The position numbers were made by a program, and so were the translations under genes. Of a stretch of 39,643 nt of DNA, positions 15,146 through 23,617 are shown one piece after another. Where the stretch lies: positions 1-39,643 of the forward strand of contig DASYXY010000028.1 of the NCBI GenBank assembly GCA_035934385.1. The letters run 5' to 3'. Each line of letters starts with the position of its first letter. Positions within the stretch are counted from its first letter, which is position 1. This DNA comes from CF-118 sp035934385 (GTDB lineage Bacteria > Chloroflexota > Dormibacteria > Dormibacterales > Dormibacteraceae). Under the pieces are notes generated by a model. That model did no database searches. It saw nothing but the letters and a program-made list of their open reading frames with translations, and was not told the origin of the DNA.

Positions 15146-15603
15146 GGTCGGCGCGAGCTGAGGACCTGCTCGATCTCTCGCTTCACCTGCTGGAGGTCCA
15201 TGAACTCCCGGTAGACCGAGGCAAAGCGGATGTACGCCACTTCGTCCAGGTCGCGCAGGCGCTCCATCACCATCTCGCCGATCTCACCGCTTGGGATCTC
15301 CACGCGGCCCGACCGGCGTAGCTCCGCCTCGATGTCATCGACGATCGCGCGCAGGCGCTCGGGTGAGATGTCGCGTTTCTCGGTGGCCTTCTTCAAGCCG
15401 TTGAACAGCTTCTGGGGGTCGAAGTCCTCGCGGCGGCCGTCCTTCTTGGTCACGAAGAACGGCACCGTCTCGATGCGCTCGTAAGTGGTGAAGCGCTGCC
15501 CACACTGCAGGCATTCACGCCGGCGTCGAATCGCCTCCCCCACCTCGGAGTCACGCGAGTCGACGACCTTCAGGTCGTGATGGCCACAGTACGGGCAGCG
15601 CAC
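15142..15603 (-). CDS. nrdR: transcriptional repressor NrdR
   Basis: The 153-residue protein is full length. An N-terminal zinc ribbon (CPYC at residues 3-6, CLQCG at about 31-35) is followed by the RRRECLQCGQRFTTYER signature and an ATP-cone domain (FVTKKDGRREDFDPQKL). It senses ATP/dATP and represses ribonucleotide reductase genes. The GTG start lies 17 nt after ftsZ, so it is the last gene of the dcw transcript. No RNR gene is in the window. Confidence 0.97.
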   Translation of the reverse strand: MRCPYCGHHDLKVVDSRDSEVGEAIRRRRECLQCGQRFTTYERIETVPFFVTKKDGRREDFDPQKLFNGLKKATEKRDISPERLRAIVDDIEAELRRSGRVEIPSGEIGEMVMERLRDLDEVAYIRFASVYREFMDLQQVKREIEQVLSSRRP

Positions 15604-15620
15604 AGTCGAATCCAGTATTC

Positions 15621-16724
15621 CTACATTCGGTTCCGCAGAAACGCGGGGATGTTGATGTCGCCCAGCTCGTCGGCGCCGAACTCCGGGCGCTCGAAAGCCG
15701 GCTTGCGCACCTGGTCCTGCTTGGCCTCGGTGTGGGTCTTGCCGGCGAAGCCGGTCGCAATGACCGTGATCTTGATCTCGCCCTGCATCGTGTCGTCGCG
15801 GACGACCCCGAAGATGATGTTGGCGTTCGGGTCAGCCGCGGAGCGCACGATCTCCGCCGCCTTCTGGACCTCCATCAGGGTGATGTCCTTGCCCGCGGTG
15901 ATGTTGAAGAGGATGCCCTTGGCGCCGTCGATCGACGTCTCGAGCAACGGGCTGGAGACCGCCTGCTTGGCGGCATCCTCTGCCCGCGAGTCGCCCGCGC
16001 CATGCCCGATGCCCATCAGGGCCTCGCCCGCGTTCTCCATGATCGCCTTCACGTCGGCGAAGTCGAGGTTGATTACGCCCGGCTGGGTCACCAGGTCAGA
16101 GATGCCCTGCACGCCCTGCCGCAGGACGTCGTCCGCCATGCGAAACGCTTCCTCGAGCGTCGTCTTGGACGAGGCCACCTGTGCGAGCCGGTCGTTGGGG
16201 ATGACGATGAGCGCATCCACCTGGCTCCGCAGGGCCTTGATGCCCTCCTCGGCGGTGTCGTTGCGGATGCGGCCTTCGAAGCCGAAGGGCCGGGTGACCA
16301 CGCCGATAGTCAGCGCCCCCGCTTCCTTGGCCTGCTGCGCGACGATCGCCGCAGACCCGGTGCCGGTGCCGCCGCCCATCCCGGCGGTGATGAACACCAT
16401 GTCGGAGTCCTTGACCACCTCTGACAGCTCGGCGCGGCTCTCGTCCGCCGCGTCCCGACCGCGCGTCCAATCGCCGCCGGCGCCCAGGCCGCGGGTCAGC
16501 TTGCTGCCCATCTGCACCTTGACGTCGGCCTGACAGCGCTCGAGCGCCTGTTTGTCGGTGTTGACAGCTATGAACTGGACTTTGAGCGCCTTCGAGATCA
16601 TGCGGTTGACGGCGTTGCCACCGCCGCCGCCGCAGCCGACGACCTTGATGCGCGCCCGCCCCTCGTGCAACTCGCTTTCTCTCATTGGGATGACGTGGTC
16701 CTCCTTAGTGCGTTCTCTGGACAT
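15621..16724 (-). CDS. ftsZ: cell division GTPase FtsZ
   Basis: Tubulin-like protein that forms the Z ring. The 367 residues show VVGCGGGGGNAVNRM, the GGGTGTG signature (about 119-125), the T7 loop NLDFADVK with the catalytic Asp, and the C-terminal peptide INIPAFLRNRM that binds FtsA and other anchors. The linker before that peptide is only about 20-25 residues. The usual NPEIG/NPEVG after GLGAG is replaced by GDWTRG. The start at 16724 has GGAG six bases upstream; an ATG 13 codons later follows an AAGGAGG but at 14 nt, too far. It lies 31 nt after ftsA. Confidence 0.97.
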   Translation of the reverse strand: MSRERTKEDHVIPMRESELHEGRARIKVVGCGGGGGNAVNRMISKALKVQFIAVNTDKQALERCQADVKVQMGSKLTRGLGAGGDWTRGRDAADESRAELSEVVKDSDMVFITAGMGGGTGTGSAAIVAQQAKEAGALTIGVVTRPFGFEGRIRNDTAEEGIKALRSQVDALIVIPNDRLAQVASSKTTLEEAFRMADDVLRQGVQGISDLVTQPGVINLDFADVKAIMENAGEALMGIGHGAGDSRAEDAAKQAVSSPLLETSIDGAKGILFNITAGKDITLMEVQKAAEIVRSAADPNANIIFGVVRDDTMQGEIKITVIATGFAGKTHTEAKQDQVRKPAFERPEFGADELGDINIPAFLRNRM

Positions 16725-16755
16725 GGCGAGCTCCAGCTGATTGCGTGTGTGCTCT

Positions 16756-17991
16756 CTAGAAAAAATCGCGCAGCCACCTCACTGTTTTTTGATAGGTCGA
16801 GCCGAGAGTCACCGACTGCCGCCCGTTGGCGTAGCTGCGCGTGTGAGCGTGCGAACCCCACTTGACCAGCCCGGCTGCGACAGCGAAAGACGGGCCCTGG
16901 CATCGGTCCGCCAAACCGACCATCCCGGTCGGCTGGCCCAGACGGACCGACGCGTCGAACACGGTCTGCGCCGCGTCCGTGGTGCCCATGAGGCGCGACC
17001 CGCCTCCACTGACCACCACGCCCGCCGGCAGGAGCCCTTCGAATCCGCACTTGCGGACCTCATCGCGAGACATGACGAAGATCTCTTGCATCCGCGGCCC
17101 GATGATCTCCGCCAGGAAGCGGCGCGGCAGCGCCTGGATGCGGTCGCCGCCGACCTGCCGCACCTCGACTTTCTCGCCGTGGTCGATGACGTCGGGCAGC
17201 GTGTGCCCGTAGTTGAGCTTCAAGGCCTCCGCCTCGTCGAGCGTGGTCCGCAGCCCGATGGCGATGTCGCTGGTCACGTGGTTGCCGCCCACCGGCAGTA
17301 CCGCGATGTGGCGCGCGGAGCCCTCGTTGTAGATCGTCACGGCGGTCGTGCCGGCGCCGATGTCGACAAGGCAGACGCCCAGCTCGACTTCCTGCGGCGT
17401 GAGCACGCCTTCACCCGCGGCGAGACCCGTGCACACCACGTCTTCGACGTCGAAGCCCGCGCCGTGCACGCACTTGATGACGTTCTGGAGCGCTGTCTGC
17501 GCACCGGTGACGATGTTGGTTTCGACCTCTAGGCGCTGTCCGGTCATGCCGACCGCGTCGCGCACGCCCTCCTGCCCGTCGACCGTGTAACCACGCGGGA
17601 TCACGTGGATGACCTGGCGGTCGGAGGCGATGCTGACCGCGCGCGATCCCTCGACCACGCGCTGCACGTCGTCCTCGCCGATTTCCCGATCTGACCGAGC
17701 GACCGCAACGACGCCGGTGGAGTTCTGCGACCAGATGTGCGTGCCGCCCAGCGAAACGACCACGGATTCGATTCGCTGGCCCGCCATGCGCTCGGCCGAC
17801 ACCGCCGCGAGCTGGATGGCGGCGATGGTCTTGTCGAGGTTCACCACGACGCCCTTGCGCAATCCGTCGCAACGGGCCTCGCCCACGCCGATGACGCTGA
17901 CGGCCCCGCCGACGTCGTCCGACTCGGCGATGATCACGGCGACCCGGCTGGTGCCCAGGTCGAGACCGACGGTTTTCTTCCGCCGCGACAA
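16756..17991 (-). CDS. ftsA: cell division protein FtsA
   Basis: Actin-fold ATPase that tethers FtsZ to the membrane. The 411 residues contain VGLDLGTSRVAVII (phosphate 1), the 1C insertion domain, CLVDIGAGTTAVTIY (phosphate 2, about 200-214), VVVSGGGSRLMG (adenosine motif) and a C-terminal amphipathic membrane-targeting helix KTVRWLRDFF. The TTG at 17991 is the only suitable start; the GGAGG upstream is 16 nt away, which is long. A TATAAT element lies 55 nt upstream, so ftsA-ftsZ-nrdR may have their own promoter. Confidence 0.96.
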   Translation of the reverse strand: MSRRKKTVGLDLGTSRVAVIIAESDDVGGAVSVIGVGEARCDGLRKGVVVNLDKTIAAIQLAAVSAERMAGQRIESVVVSLGGTHIWSQNSTGVVAVARSDREIGEDDVQRVVEGSRAVSIASDRQVIHVIPRGYTVDGQEGVRDAVGMTGQRLEVETNIVTGAQTALQNVIKCVHGAGFDVEDVVCTGLAAGEGVLTPQEVELGVCLVDIGAGTTAVTIYNEGSARHIAVLPVGGNHVTSDIAIGLRTTLDEAEALKLNYGHTLPDVIDHGEKVEVRQVGGDRIQALPRRFLAEIIGPRMQEIFVMSRDEVRKCGFEGLLPAGVVVSGGGSRLMGTTDAAQTVFDASVRLGQPTGMVGLADRCQGPSFAVAAGLVKWGSHAHTRSYANGRQSVTLGSTYQKTVRWLRDFF

Positions 17992-18136
17992 GACGGTGCT
18001 GCGATGCCTCCTGGAACGTTGAGATTGTTGGGGCGGGTTGACGGGATTATAGAGGCTGCCGGGACCTCATGGACTAGATTTTGTGGGTCGCCCGGGTGCC
18101 AAGGCCAGCGCTTGTGTGTACCCTACAGCGGCCCTA
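17992..18136 (-). promoter_or_regulatory. ftsA upstream region with TATAAT (18051..18046)
   Basis: This 145-nt gap is one of the few real spacers in the dcw cluster. TATAAT on the minus strand would start transcription near 18039, giving a 48-nt leader that contains CAGGAGG. No good -35 was found at 16-18 nt. Nothing else recognisable is seen. Confidence 0.45.
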
Positions 18137-18469
18137 TCAGAGATAGTGGCGGCGGATCGCCCCCAGATTGTTGAAGATCCGTACCCCAAAAGCCACTATC
18201 GCCGCGATGCTGAGATCGACGCCCAGCTTGTCGCCGAAAAAGGTCAGGCCCGCGGCCAGCGCCATGTTCGTGACCAGGCCGCTGAAGAAAACGCGGGGCT
18301 CGAACGAGCCCGCGATGTAGGCCTTGAACGCTCCGAAAATCGAGTCGAGGGCCGCCAGCAGGGAGATCGCGGTGTAGCGCGCGTAAGTGATCGGGATGGT
18401 GACGGGCGAGAGGATCCCGAGCAGCGCGCCGAGGAGCGCGAACAGGATCGCGATGACGATTACTTGCAT
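18137..18469 (-). CDS. sbp: small basic protein Sbp (DUF1290)
   Basis: The 110-residue protein has three hydrophobic helices (about 1-20, 58-78 and 84-97) and the DUF1290 pattern PITYARYTAISLLAALDSIFG and FGVRIFNNLGAIRR. It sits between ftsQ and ftsA, as in Bacillus and many Actinobacteria and Chloroflexota. Its function is unknown, but the position is strongly conserved. The ATG lies 10 nt inside ftsQ. Confidence 0.93.
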   Translation of the reverse strand: MQVIVIAILFALLGALLGILSPVTIPITYARYTAISLLAALDSIFGAFKAYIAGSFEPRVFFSGLVTNMALAAGLTFFGDKLGVDLSIAAIVAFGVRIFNNLGAIRRHYL

Positions 18470-19404
18470 GTCGGTGTCGCTGCCGGTGTCGGCGCCGGCG
18501 CCGGCGCCGGCTTCGCGCCGGGCGACGGACTTGGAGCTGCAGGTTCCTGTGACTTGAACGCGGCCGCGGGCTCCGACGCGTTCATCACGTTGACGTAGTC
18601 GAGGTCGGTCGAGTTGTAGTTCACGCTACCGGCGATCGCTTTCAACGCCGCCAGTTTGTCACGAAGCGATGCGAATTCCTCCGGCGTCAGCATGCGTCCG
18701 AAGTAAGCCTTCCACCCCCGCGTGGTGACCATGGTCAGGGAACCGCACGAGTCGACGATGAACATCGATACCTGCTGGCCTATGAGGCCGGGCAGCCCGC
18801 GCTGGATGTTGACGAGCGCGACGAGCAGCTGAGCGTCGAGCGGACGATCGCCGGCCTTTGGATCGCGACCGCTCGGACCCTGGATATTGACCAGCAGCCC
18901 GGCTGCCGTCGCCGGACCCAGCAGCACCGCCTGGTCGGACATCAAGAACAGGTTGCCTGACGCCCCGGCGTGATACACGGCCACCGGCTGCCACTCGCCG
19001 ATATCGATGCGCACCGTGCCGTCGAGCATCGGCTGGACCGAGGCGGTCCGGATCCACGTCTGGGCCAGCAGCCGCTGCCGCTCCGCGGCTGGGTCGACGG
19101 CGAGTATCGAGCCCGGCTGGTCAAGACCCGCGGCCTTCAGCACCTGCGCGACTGTCATGTGATTGGCGCCGTGGACCTCCACGTCGCGGATCTGGGTGGC
19201 GGGCCCGAGCAGCAGCCACAGGAGGAGGGCCGCTTCGACGATCGCGACGCCGCCGGCGAATGCGCGGCGGACCCAGGGCACGTCCGGCTCCTGGAGGGCT
19301 TTCTCCGAGCGCGTCCAGAGCTGGCCCTTTAGCGGCTCGCTGTGGTCGATGTTGCTCCGCCAGTCGAATCTCGGGAAGGTGGAGCGCCTGCGCCGAGTCT
19401 TCAT
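18460..19404 (-). CDS. ftsQ: cell division protein FtsQ/DivIB
   Basis: Bitopic divisome protein that links FtsL/FtsB to FtsI/FtsW. The 314 residues give a basic cytoplasmic N-terminus, one membrane helix (about 48-68), a POTRA domain starting IRDVEVHGANHMTVAQVLKA and a beta domain. The C-terminus ends in a Pro/Ala-rich tail (SPSPGAKPAPAPAPTPAATP), encoded partly by a repeated GCCGGC tract at about 18490-18512; this tail is unusual. It overlaps ddl by 4 nt (ATGA). Confidence 0.93.
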   Translation of the reverse strand: MKTRRRRSTFPRFDWRSNIDHSEPLKGQLWTRSEKALQEPDVPWVRRAFAGGVAIVEAALLLWLLLGPATQIRDVEVHGANHMTVAQVLKAAGLDQPGSILAVDPAAERQRLLAQTWIRTASVQPMLDGTVRIDIGEWQPVAVYHAGASGNLFLMSDQAVLLGPATAAGLLVNIQGPSGRDPKAGDRPLDAQLLVALVNIQRGLPGLIGQQVSMFIVDSCGSLTMVTTRGWKAYFGRMLTPEEFASLRDKLAALKAIAGSVNYNSTDLDYVNVMNASEPAAAFKSQEPAAPSPSPGAKPAPAPAPTPAATPTCK

Positions 19405-20354
19405 CGCGATGTCGGTCCTATGCGGTTCCGATAGCGCGCCACCGCGTGTTCGACGAGGCGCCCGCAGAGCTCGATGAAGCTGATGCCCGCCGCCCTGGCG
19501 GCGTCAGGCAGTAGTGACAACGCGGTCAGGCCGGGCACCGTGTTGACCTCGAGCAGCCACGGCGTGCCGTCGGCGTCGACAATGATGTCGACTCTCGCCA
19601 TTCCCGAGCAGCCAAGCACCTGGAACGCGACGCCGGCGTCGTGCTGCGCCTCCTCGCGTACGTGTTTTGGGATGCGCGCCGGGATGATGTGGTGCGACTT
19701 GCCGGCCGTGTACTTCGCGTCGTAGTCGTACACCGGGTTCTCACTCACGATCTCGAGGGTCGGCAGCACCTGGATGTCCGGCGTGGCGAGCACTCCCACC
19801 GTGATCTCGGTGCCTTCCTGAAAGCGCTGCGCCAGCACCCGGCGGTCGTACCTCGAGGCAAGAACCAGGCCAGAGGCGACGGCGTCGGCGTCGTGGGCGA
19901 TGGTCAGCCCGATGGTCGAGCCCTCACGCACCGGCTTGATCACCAGCGGGAGGCCGTACTTGGCGACGAGCTGCTCGACGGTCGCGGCCGACACGCCTTC
20001 TTTGACCTCCAGCTCGGCGTACTCGGGCACGTCAAGCCCGGCGGCCATCATCACCGCGCCGGCGCGGGCCTTATCCATGCAAAGCGCCGACGCGAGGACA
20101 CCCGAGCCGGTGTAAGGCAGGCCGAGCAGCTCGAGCATTCCCTGGATGGTCCCGTCCTCGCCAAGCCGTCCGTGCAACGCGTTGAATGCGCAGCCGAAGC
20201 CGCCGTCGCGGAGCACGTCCCACGTGTTGGGGTCGATGTCGACCGGCGACACTTCATGGCCCAGCTCGCGCAGCGCGGACTGCACCTGGGCGCCGGACTT
20301 GAGCGAGACCTCGCGCTCCGCGGACCTGCCCCCACAGAGCACGGCGATTTTCAT
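19401..20354 (-). CDS. ddl: D-alanine-D-alanine ligase
   Basis: ATP-grasp enzyme that joins two D-Ala for the muropeptide. The 317 residues begin MKIAVLCGGRSAEREVSLKSG, then HGRLGEDGTIQGMLE, PYTGSGVLASALCMDK, VIKPVREGSTIGL and GCSGMARVDIIV, with LLEVNTVPGLT (metal and substrate loop) near the C-terminus. The ATG at 20354 forms an ATGA overlap with murB; a GTG two codons earlier is less likely. Confidence 0.97.
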   Translation of the reverse strand: MKIAVLCGGRSAEREVSLKSGAQVQSALRELGHEVSPVDIDPNTWDVLRDGGFGCAFNALHGRLGEDGTIQGMLELLGLPYTGSGVLASALCMDKARAGAVMMAAGLDVPEYAELEVKEGVSAATVEQLVAKYGLPLVIKPVREGSTIGLTIAHDADAVASGLVLASRYDRRVLAQRFQEGTEITVGVLATPDIQVLPTLEIVSENPVYDYDAKYTAGKSHHIIPARIPKHVREEAQHDAGVAFQVLGCSGMARVDIIVDADGTPWLLEVNTVPGLTALSLLPDAARAAGISFIELCGRLVEHAVARYRNRIGPTSR

Positions 20355-21268
20355 TTCCACCGCCCCACGAGCTCGACCTCGGTCTCGAGCTGGACGTTGA
20401 AACGCCGTTGGACCTCGGTGCGCACGCGCTCGATGAGCACCGCCACGTCTTTCGCTTTCGCGCCCCCCTCGTTGACGATGAAGTTGCCGTGCAGCGTCGA
20501 CACCACGGCCGCGCCCTGGCGCGTGCCCTTCAACCCCGCTGCCTGGACAAGTCGACCCGCGGAGTCGCCAGTCGGGTTCTTGAAAACGCTCCCGCAGTTC
20601 TTGGTCTTGATCGGCTGCGTCTCGCCGCGTTCGGCGGTGAGCTTCGCCATCAGCCGCCGAGCCTCTTCCCCATCGCCGCGCTCGAGCTGTACCGTCGCCT
20701 CGACGACGAGCGCCCCTTTGAGCCGGCCTTCGCGCAGCGCCGAGGTGCGATAAGCAAGGTGCAGGTCCTTGCTCGTCCAGGTCTGCTTGCCGTTGCCGGG
20801 CACAAAGCCCCCGACTTCAACGAGCACATCGCTCATCTCCCGACCCCAGCAGCCCGCGTTCTGGTACACGGCGCCTCCTACCGTGCCTGGCACACCGATC
20901 GCGAACTCGAACCCGCGCAGGTTGGCGTCGGCGACGATGCGTGCGAGCCGCATCATCTTCAGCCCGGCGCTCGCGCGCACGACCGTGCCTTCGATCGAGT
21001 GGTCCCTGTTGACGACGCGTATGACGAGGCCCTCGACGCCGGCGTCGGCGACCAGGAGGTTCGTACCCGCGCCGAGCAGCAGGTACGGGACGCCTCGCTC
21101 GACGCAGCCCGCGATCGTCCGCTCGATCGTCTCGACGCGGCCCGATTCGACGAAGAACTCGGCCGGGCCGCCGATGCCGAACGACGTGCGCGTCGCGAGC
21201 GGCTCGTCTTCGCTGACGCCCGGCACCGAGCGCAGCCAGTCGAGGCTAGATTTTTTGCGCCAGCTCAT
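20351..21268 (-). CDS. murB: UDP-N-acetylenolpyruvoylglucosamine reductase
   Basis: FAD enzyme that completes UDP-MurNAc synthesis. The 305 residues show NTSFGIGG-type sequence (TRTSFGIGGPAEFFV), YLLLGAGTNLLVAD, FAIGVPGTVGGAVYQNAGCWG (FAD and substrate binding), KNCGSVFKNP with the catalytic Ser region, and GGAKAKDVAVLIERV. The ATG at 21268 lies inside the 3' end of murC (23-nt overlap); an in-frame TTG two codons upstream is possible. Confidence 0.96.
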   Translation of the reverse strand: MSWRKKSSLDWLRSVPGVSEDEPLATRTSFGIGGPAEFFVESGRVETIERTIAGCVERGVPYLLLGAGTNLLVADAGVEGLVIRVVNRDHSIEGTVVRASAGLKMMRLARIVADANLRGFEFAIGVPGTVGGAVYQNAGCWGREMSDVLVEVGGFVPGNGKQTWTSKDLHLAYRTSALREGRLKGALVVEATVQLERGDGEEARRLMAKLTAERGETQPIKTKNCGSVFKNPTGDSAGRLVQAAGLKGTRQGAAVVSTLHGNFIVNEGGAKAKDVAVLIERVRTEVQRRFNVQLETEVELVGRWK

Positions 21269-22541
21269 CGCCAAGCTTCTTGCGAATGTCGCCGGCTCCC
21301 ATCAGCAGGAGCAGGTCGTCCGGTCCGACGAAGTTCTCGAGCGCCTCACGCGCCTTCTCGAAGCTCCCGACGTACGTGCCGTTGGGCAGGCGGTCGGCGA
21401 GGTCGCTCGAGCTGACGCCGGTCGGGTTCTGCTCGCCCGCCGAGTAGACGTCGAGAATCAGCACCCGGTCGGCGCCGTCGAACGAATGCGCGAAGTCGTT
21501 AAGGAAGGCCGCCAGCCGCGAATAGCGGTGCGGCTGAAAGACTACGAGGAGGCGCCGGTGCCGCAGCTCCCGCGCGGCCTGGATCGTGGCGCGCACCTCG
21601 GTCGGATGGTGCCCGTAGTCGTCATATACCGCGGCGCCCTGGAACAAGCCTAGAAATTCGAGCCGCCGATGCGCGCCCGGAAACCGCTCGAGGGCCGAGG
21701 CGACCTCCTCGAAGTGGACACCGATCTCCAGCGCCATCGCCGCGGCGCCGGTTGCGTTCTGGATGTTGTGACGGCCGCGCTGGCGCAGGTTGACACGGCC
21801 GAGCGGCCGGCCGCCGTGATGGATGGTGAACGGGCGCGCCTCATCACACCGGTAGTCGGCGCTCGGGTCGAAGCCATACGTGACCCTGCGCGCCGGTGTA
21901 GTCAGCGCGGTGGCTCGCGCATCGTCCGCGCACAGCACAGCGAGGCCGTCCGCGGGCAGGTTGCCGACGAACTCTGCGAACAGCGCCTGCACCGCTTCGA
22001 CGTCGGGGAAGTGGTCGGTGTGGTCGAGCTCGATGTTGGTGACGATCGCGCGTTTGGGGTGGTGAACCAGCAGCGAGCCGTCGGACTCGTCGACCTCGGC
22101 CACCAACCACCCCGAGCGTCCTGCGCGCGAGTGGCTGCCGTCGCCGACGAGCACGGTCGGGTCGAGGCCCGCCTCGGTGAGGATGTGGCCGGTCATGTGG
22201 GTGACGGTCGTCTTGCCGTGGCTACCGCCGATGGCGATCGAGTCGGCGGCTTCGATGATCTCGGCGAGCGCCTCGGCCCGCGTGATGACGCGAACGCCCA
22301 TCGCGCGCGCCGCATCGAGCTCCGGCGAATCCCTGATGGCGCCGCTGTAGACGAGAAGGTCCTTGCCGAGCACGTGCTCAGGGTCGTGGCCGATGTCGAT
22401 CCTGACGCCCGCGTCCTCGAGCTCTGCGGTGGTGTCGGAGGACTGGGTGTCGCATCCGCTCACCTCGTCGCCACGCGCCAGGTAGACGCGCGCGAGCGCG
22501 GACACTCCGGCGCCGCCGATGCCCATGAGGTGGACCTTCAT
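21246..22541 (-). CDS. murC: UDP-N-acetylmuramate-L-alanine ligase
   Basis: Adds L-Ala to UDP-MurNAc. The 431 residues begin VHLMGIGGAGVSALARV, with the ATP loop IGGSHGKTTVTHM (about 111-123), the Mur-ligase central domain, NIELDHTDHFPD and the C-terminal FQPHRYSR and YSAGEQNPTGVSS motifs. The ATG overlaps the murG stop (ATGA). Confidence 0.97.
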   Translation of the reverse strand: MKVHLMGIGGAGVSALARVYLARGDEVSGCDTQSSDTTAELEDAGVRIDIGHDPEHVLGKDLLVYSGAIRDSPELDAARAMGVRVITRAEALAEIIEAADSIAIGGSHGKTTVTHMTGHILTEAGLDPTVLVGDGSHSRAGRSGWLVAEVDESDGSLLVHHPKRAIVTNIELDHTDHFPDVEAVQALFAEFVGNLPADGLAVLCADDARATALTTPARRVTYGFDPSADYRCDEARPFTIHHGGRPLGRVNLRQRGRHNIQNATGAAAMALEIGVHFEEVASALERFPGAHRRLEFLGLFQGAAVYDDYGHHPTEVRATIQAARELRHRRLLVVFQPHRYSRLAAFLNDFAHSFDGADRVLILDVYSAGEQNPTGVSSSDLADRLPNGTYVGSFEKAREALENFVGPDDLLLLMGAGDIRKKLGDELAQKI

Positions 22542-23617
22542 CGGCGCGCGACCTCACGGACGACCTCGAGCACTCGGTTCGCCGCATCCCGGCGGCCCGC
22601 GCCCGACGAGGCTTGCGCCATCGCCCGAAGCTGCGCGGTCGTGAGGCCGCCCAGCGTGGAGACGAGTGTCCCCGGCGCGAGCTCGGCGTCGGCGATCCGC
22701 ACGGCAGCGCCAGTCCTGACCATCGCGGCCGCGTTTTCCTCCTGGTGCCCGCCGCCGAACGTGCCCGGCACCAGCACCATCGGCAGGCCGACGGCCGTGG
22801 CCTCGGCGATCGTGCCGACACCCGCGCGACCGACGATCAGGTCCGCGCGCGAGGTGAGCCCGGCCATGTCGTCAGTGAAGGCCACGCCTTCGTACCCCTC
22901 GCGTTTGTGCTCGGCGACGCCTTGCGCTCCCTGCCGGCCTGCGACGTGGATCACGTGCTCGTACATGCCGGTCAGCTCGTCAAGTGCGCCCCACACCGCC
23001 CGGTTGAGGTTGCGCGCGCCCTGGCTTCCGCCGGTGACGAGCAGCGTGCGCGGCGGCACCGCGGGCGTCCGTGGCTCGAAGCCAGGGCGAAGCGGCACGC
23101 CGGTGAGGACCACGCGTCGCCCGCCGAGCCGCTTCTCGGTACCGGGGAGGGTCGTGCAGATGGCAGCCGCACCACCGGCGAACATCCTCGTGGCCAGGCC
23201 CGGGCGCACATCCTTCTCGTGGAGCACGTAAGGGATTCCGCGGATGCGCGCGGCTGCGACCGCGGGCGCCATCACGTAGCCGCCCATGCCGAGCACGACG
23301 TCCGGCTTGAAGCGGTCGACGATGCGGAGGCCGGCGCGAAGGGCGGCCGGCAGGACCGCCGGCAGCGCGACGTTCTTCCACCAGGCATCGCGGTCCAGGC
23401 CCTGCACCTTGATGGTGGCGAGCTCGAAGCCGGCCGCGGGCACGACGCGTTCCTCCGGCCCGCCGGCCCGCCCGACGAGCAGCAGGTCACCGGCCGGCTC
23501 TTGCGCGCCAGCGCGACCAGGTTGGGACTCACTGAATTCAGCGCGAAACGCGCGTGCTACGGCGAGCGCCGGGAACAGGTGCCCACCGGTTCCGCCGCCA
23601 GCTATCAAAAGGCGCAG
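22538..23617 (-). CDS. murG: UDP-GlcNAc transferase MurG (lipid II synthesis)
   Basis: Transfers GlcNAc to lipid I at the inner membrane face. The 359 residues have the N-terminal loop LLIAGGGTGGHLFPALAVA, the second Gly loop VTGGSQGARNLNRAV, and VGRAGVGTIAEATAVGLPMVLVP in the UDP-binding domain. The start is ambiguous. CTG 23617 gives MRLLIAGGG and lies 7 nt from the G-run GGGGGGA; TTG 23623 lies 1 nt from it. Longer frames (to 23755) are ftsW out of frame. The gene begins 80 nt inside the 3' end of ftsW. Confidence 0.93.
   Translation of the reverse strand: MRLLIAGGGTGGHLFPALAVARAFRAEFSESQPGRAGAQEPAGDLLLVGRAGGPEERVVPAAGFELATIKVQGLDRDAWWKNVALPAVLPAALRAGLRIVDRFKPDVVLGMGGYVMAPAVAAARIRGIPYVLHEKDVRPGLATRMFAGGAAAICTTLPGTEKRLGGRRVVLTGVPLRPGFEPRTPAVPPRTLLVTGGSQGARNLNRAVWGALDELTGMYEHVIHVAGRQGAQGVAEHKREGYEGVAFTDDMAGLTSRADLIVGRAGVGTIAEATAVGLPMVLVPGTFGGGHQEENAAAMVRTGAAVRIADAELAPGTLVSTLGGLTTAQLRAMAQASSGAGRRDAANRVLEVVREVARR

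Noticed and set aside
21669..23231. 520-codon plus-strand open frame opposite murC and murG
   Set aside because: Antisense shadow of two intact Mur genes.
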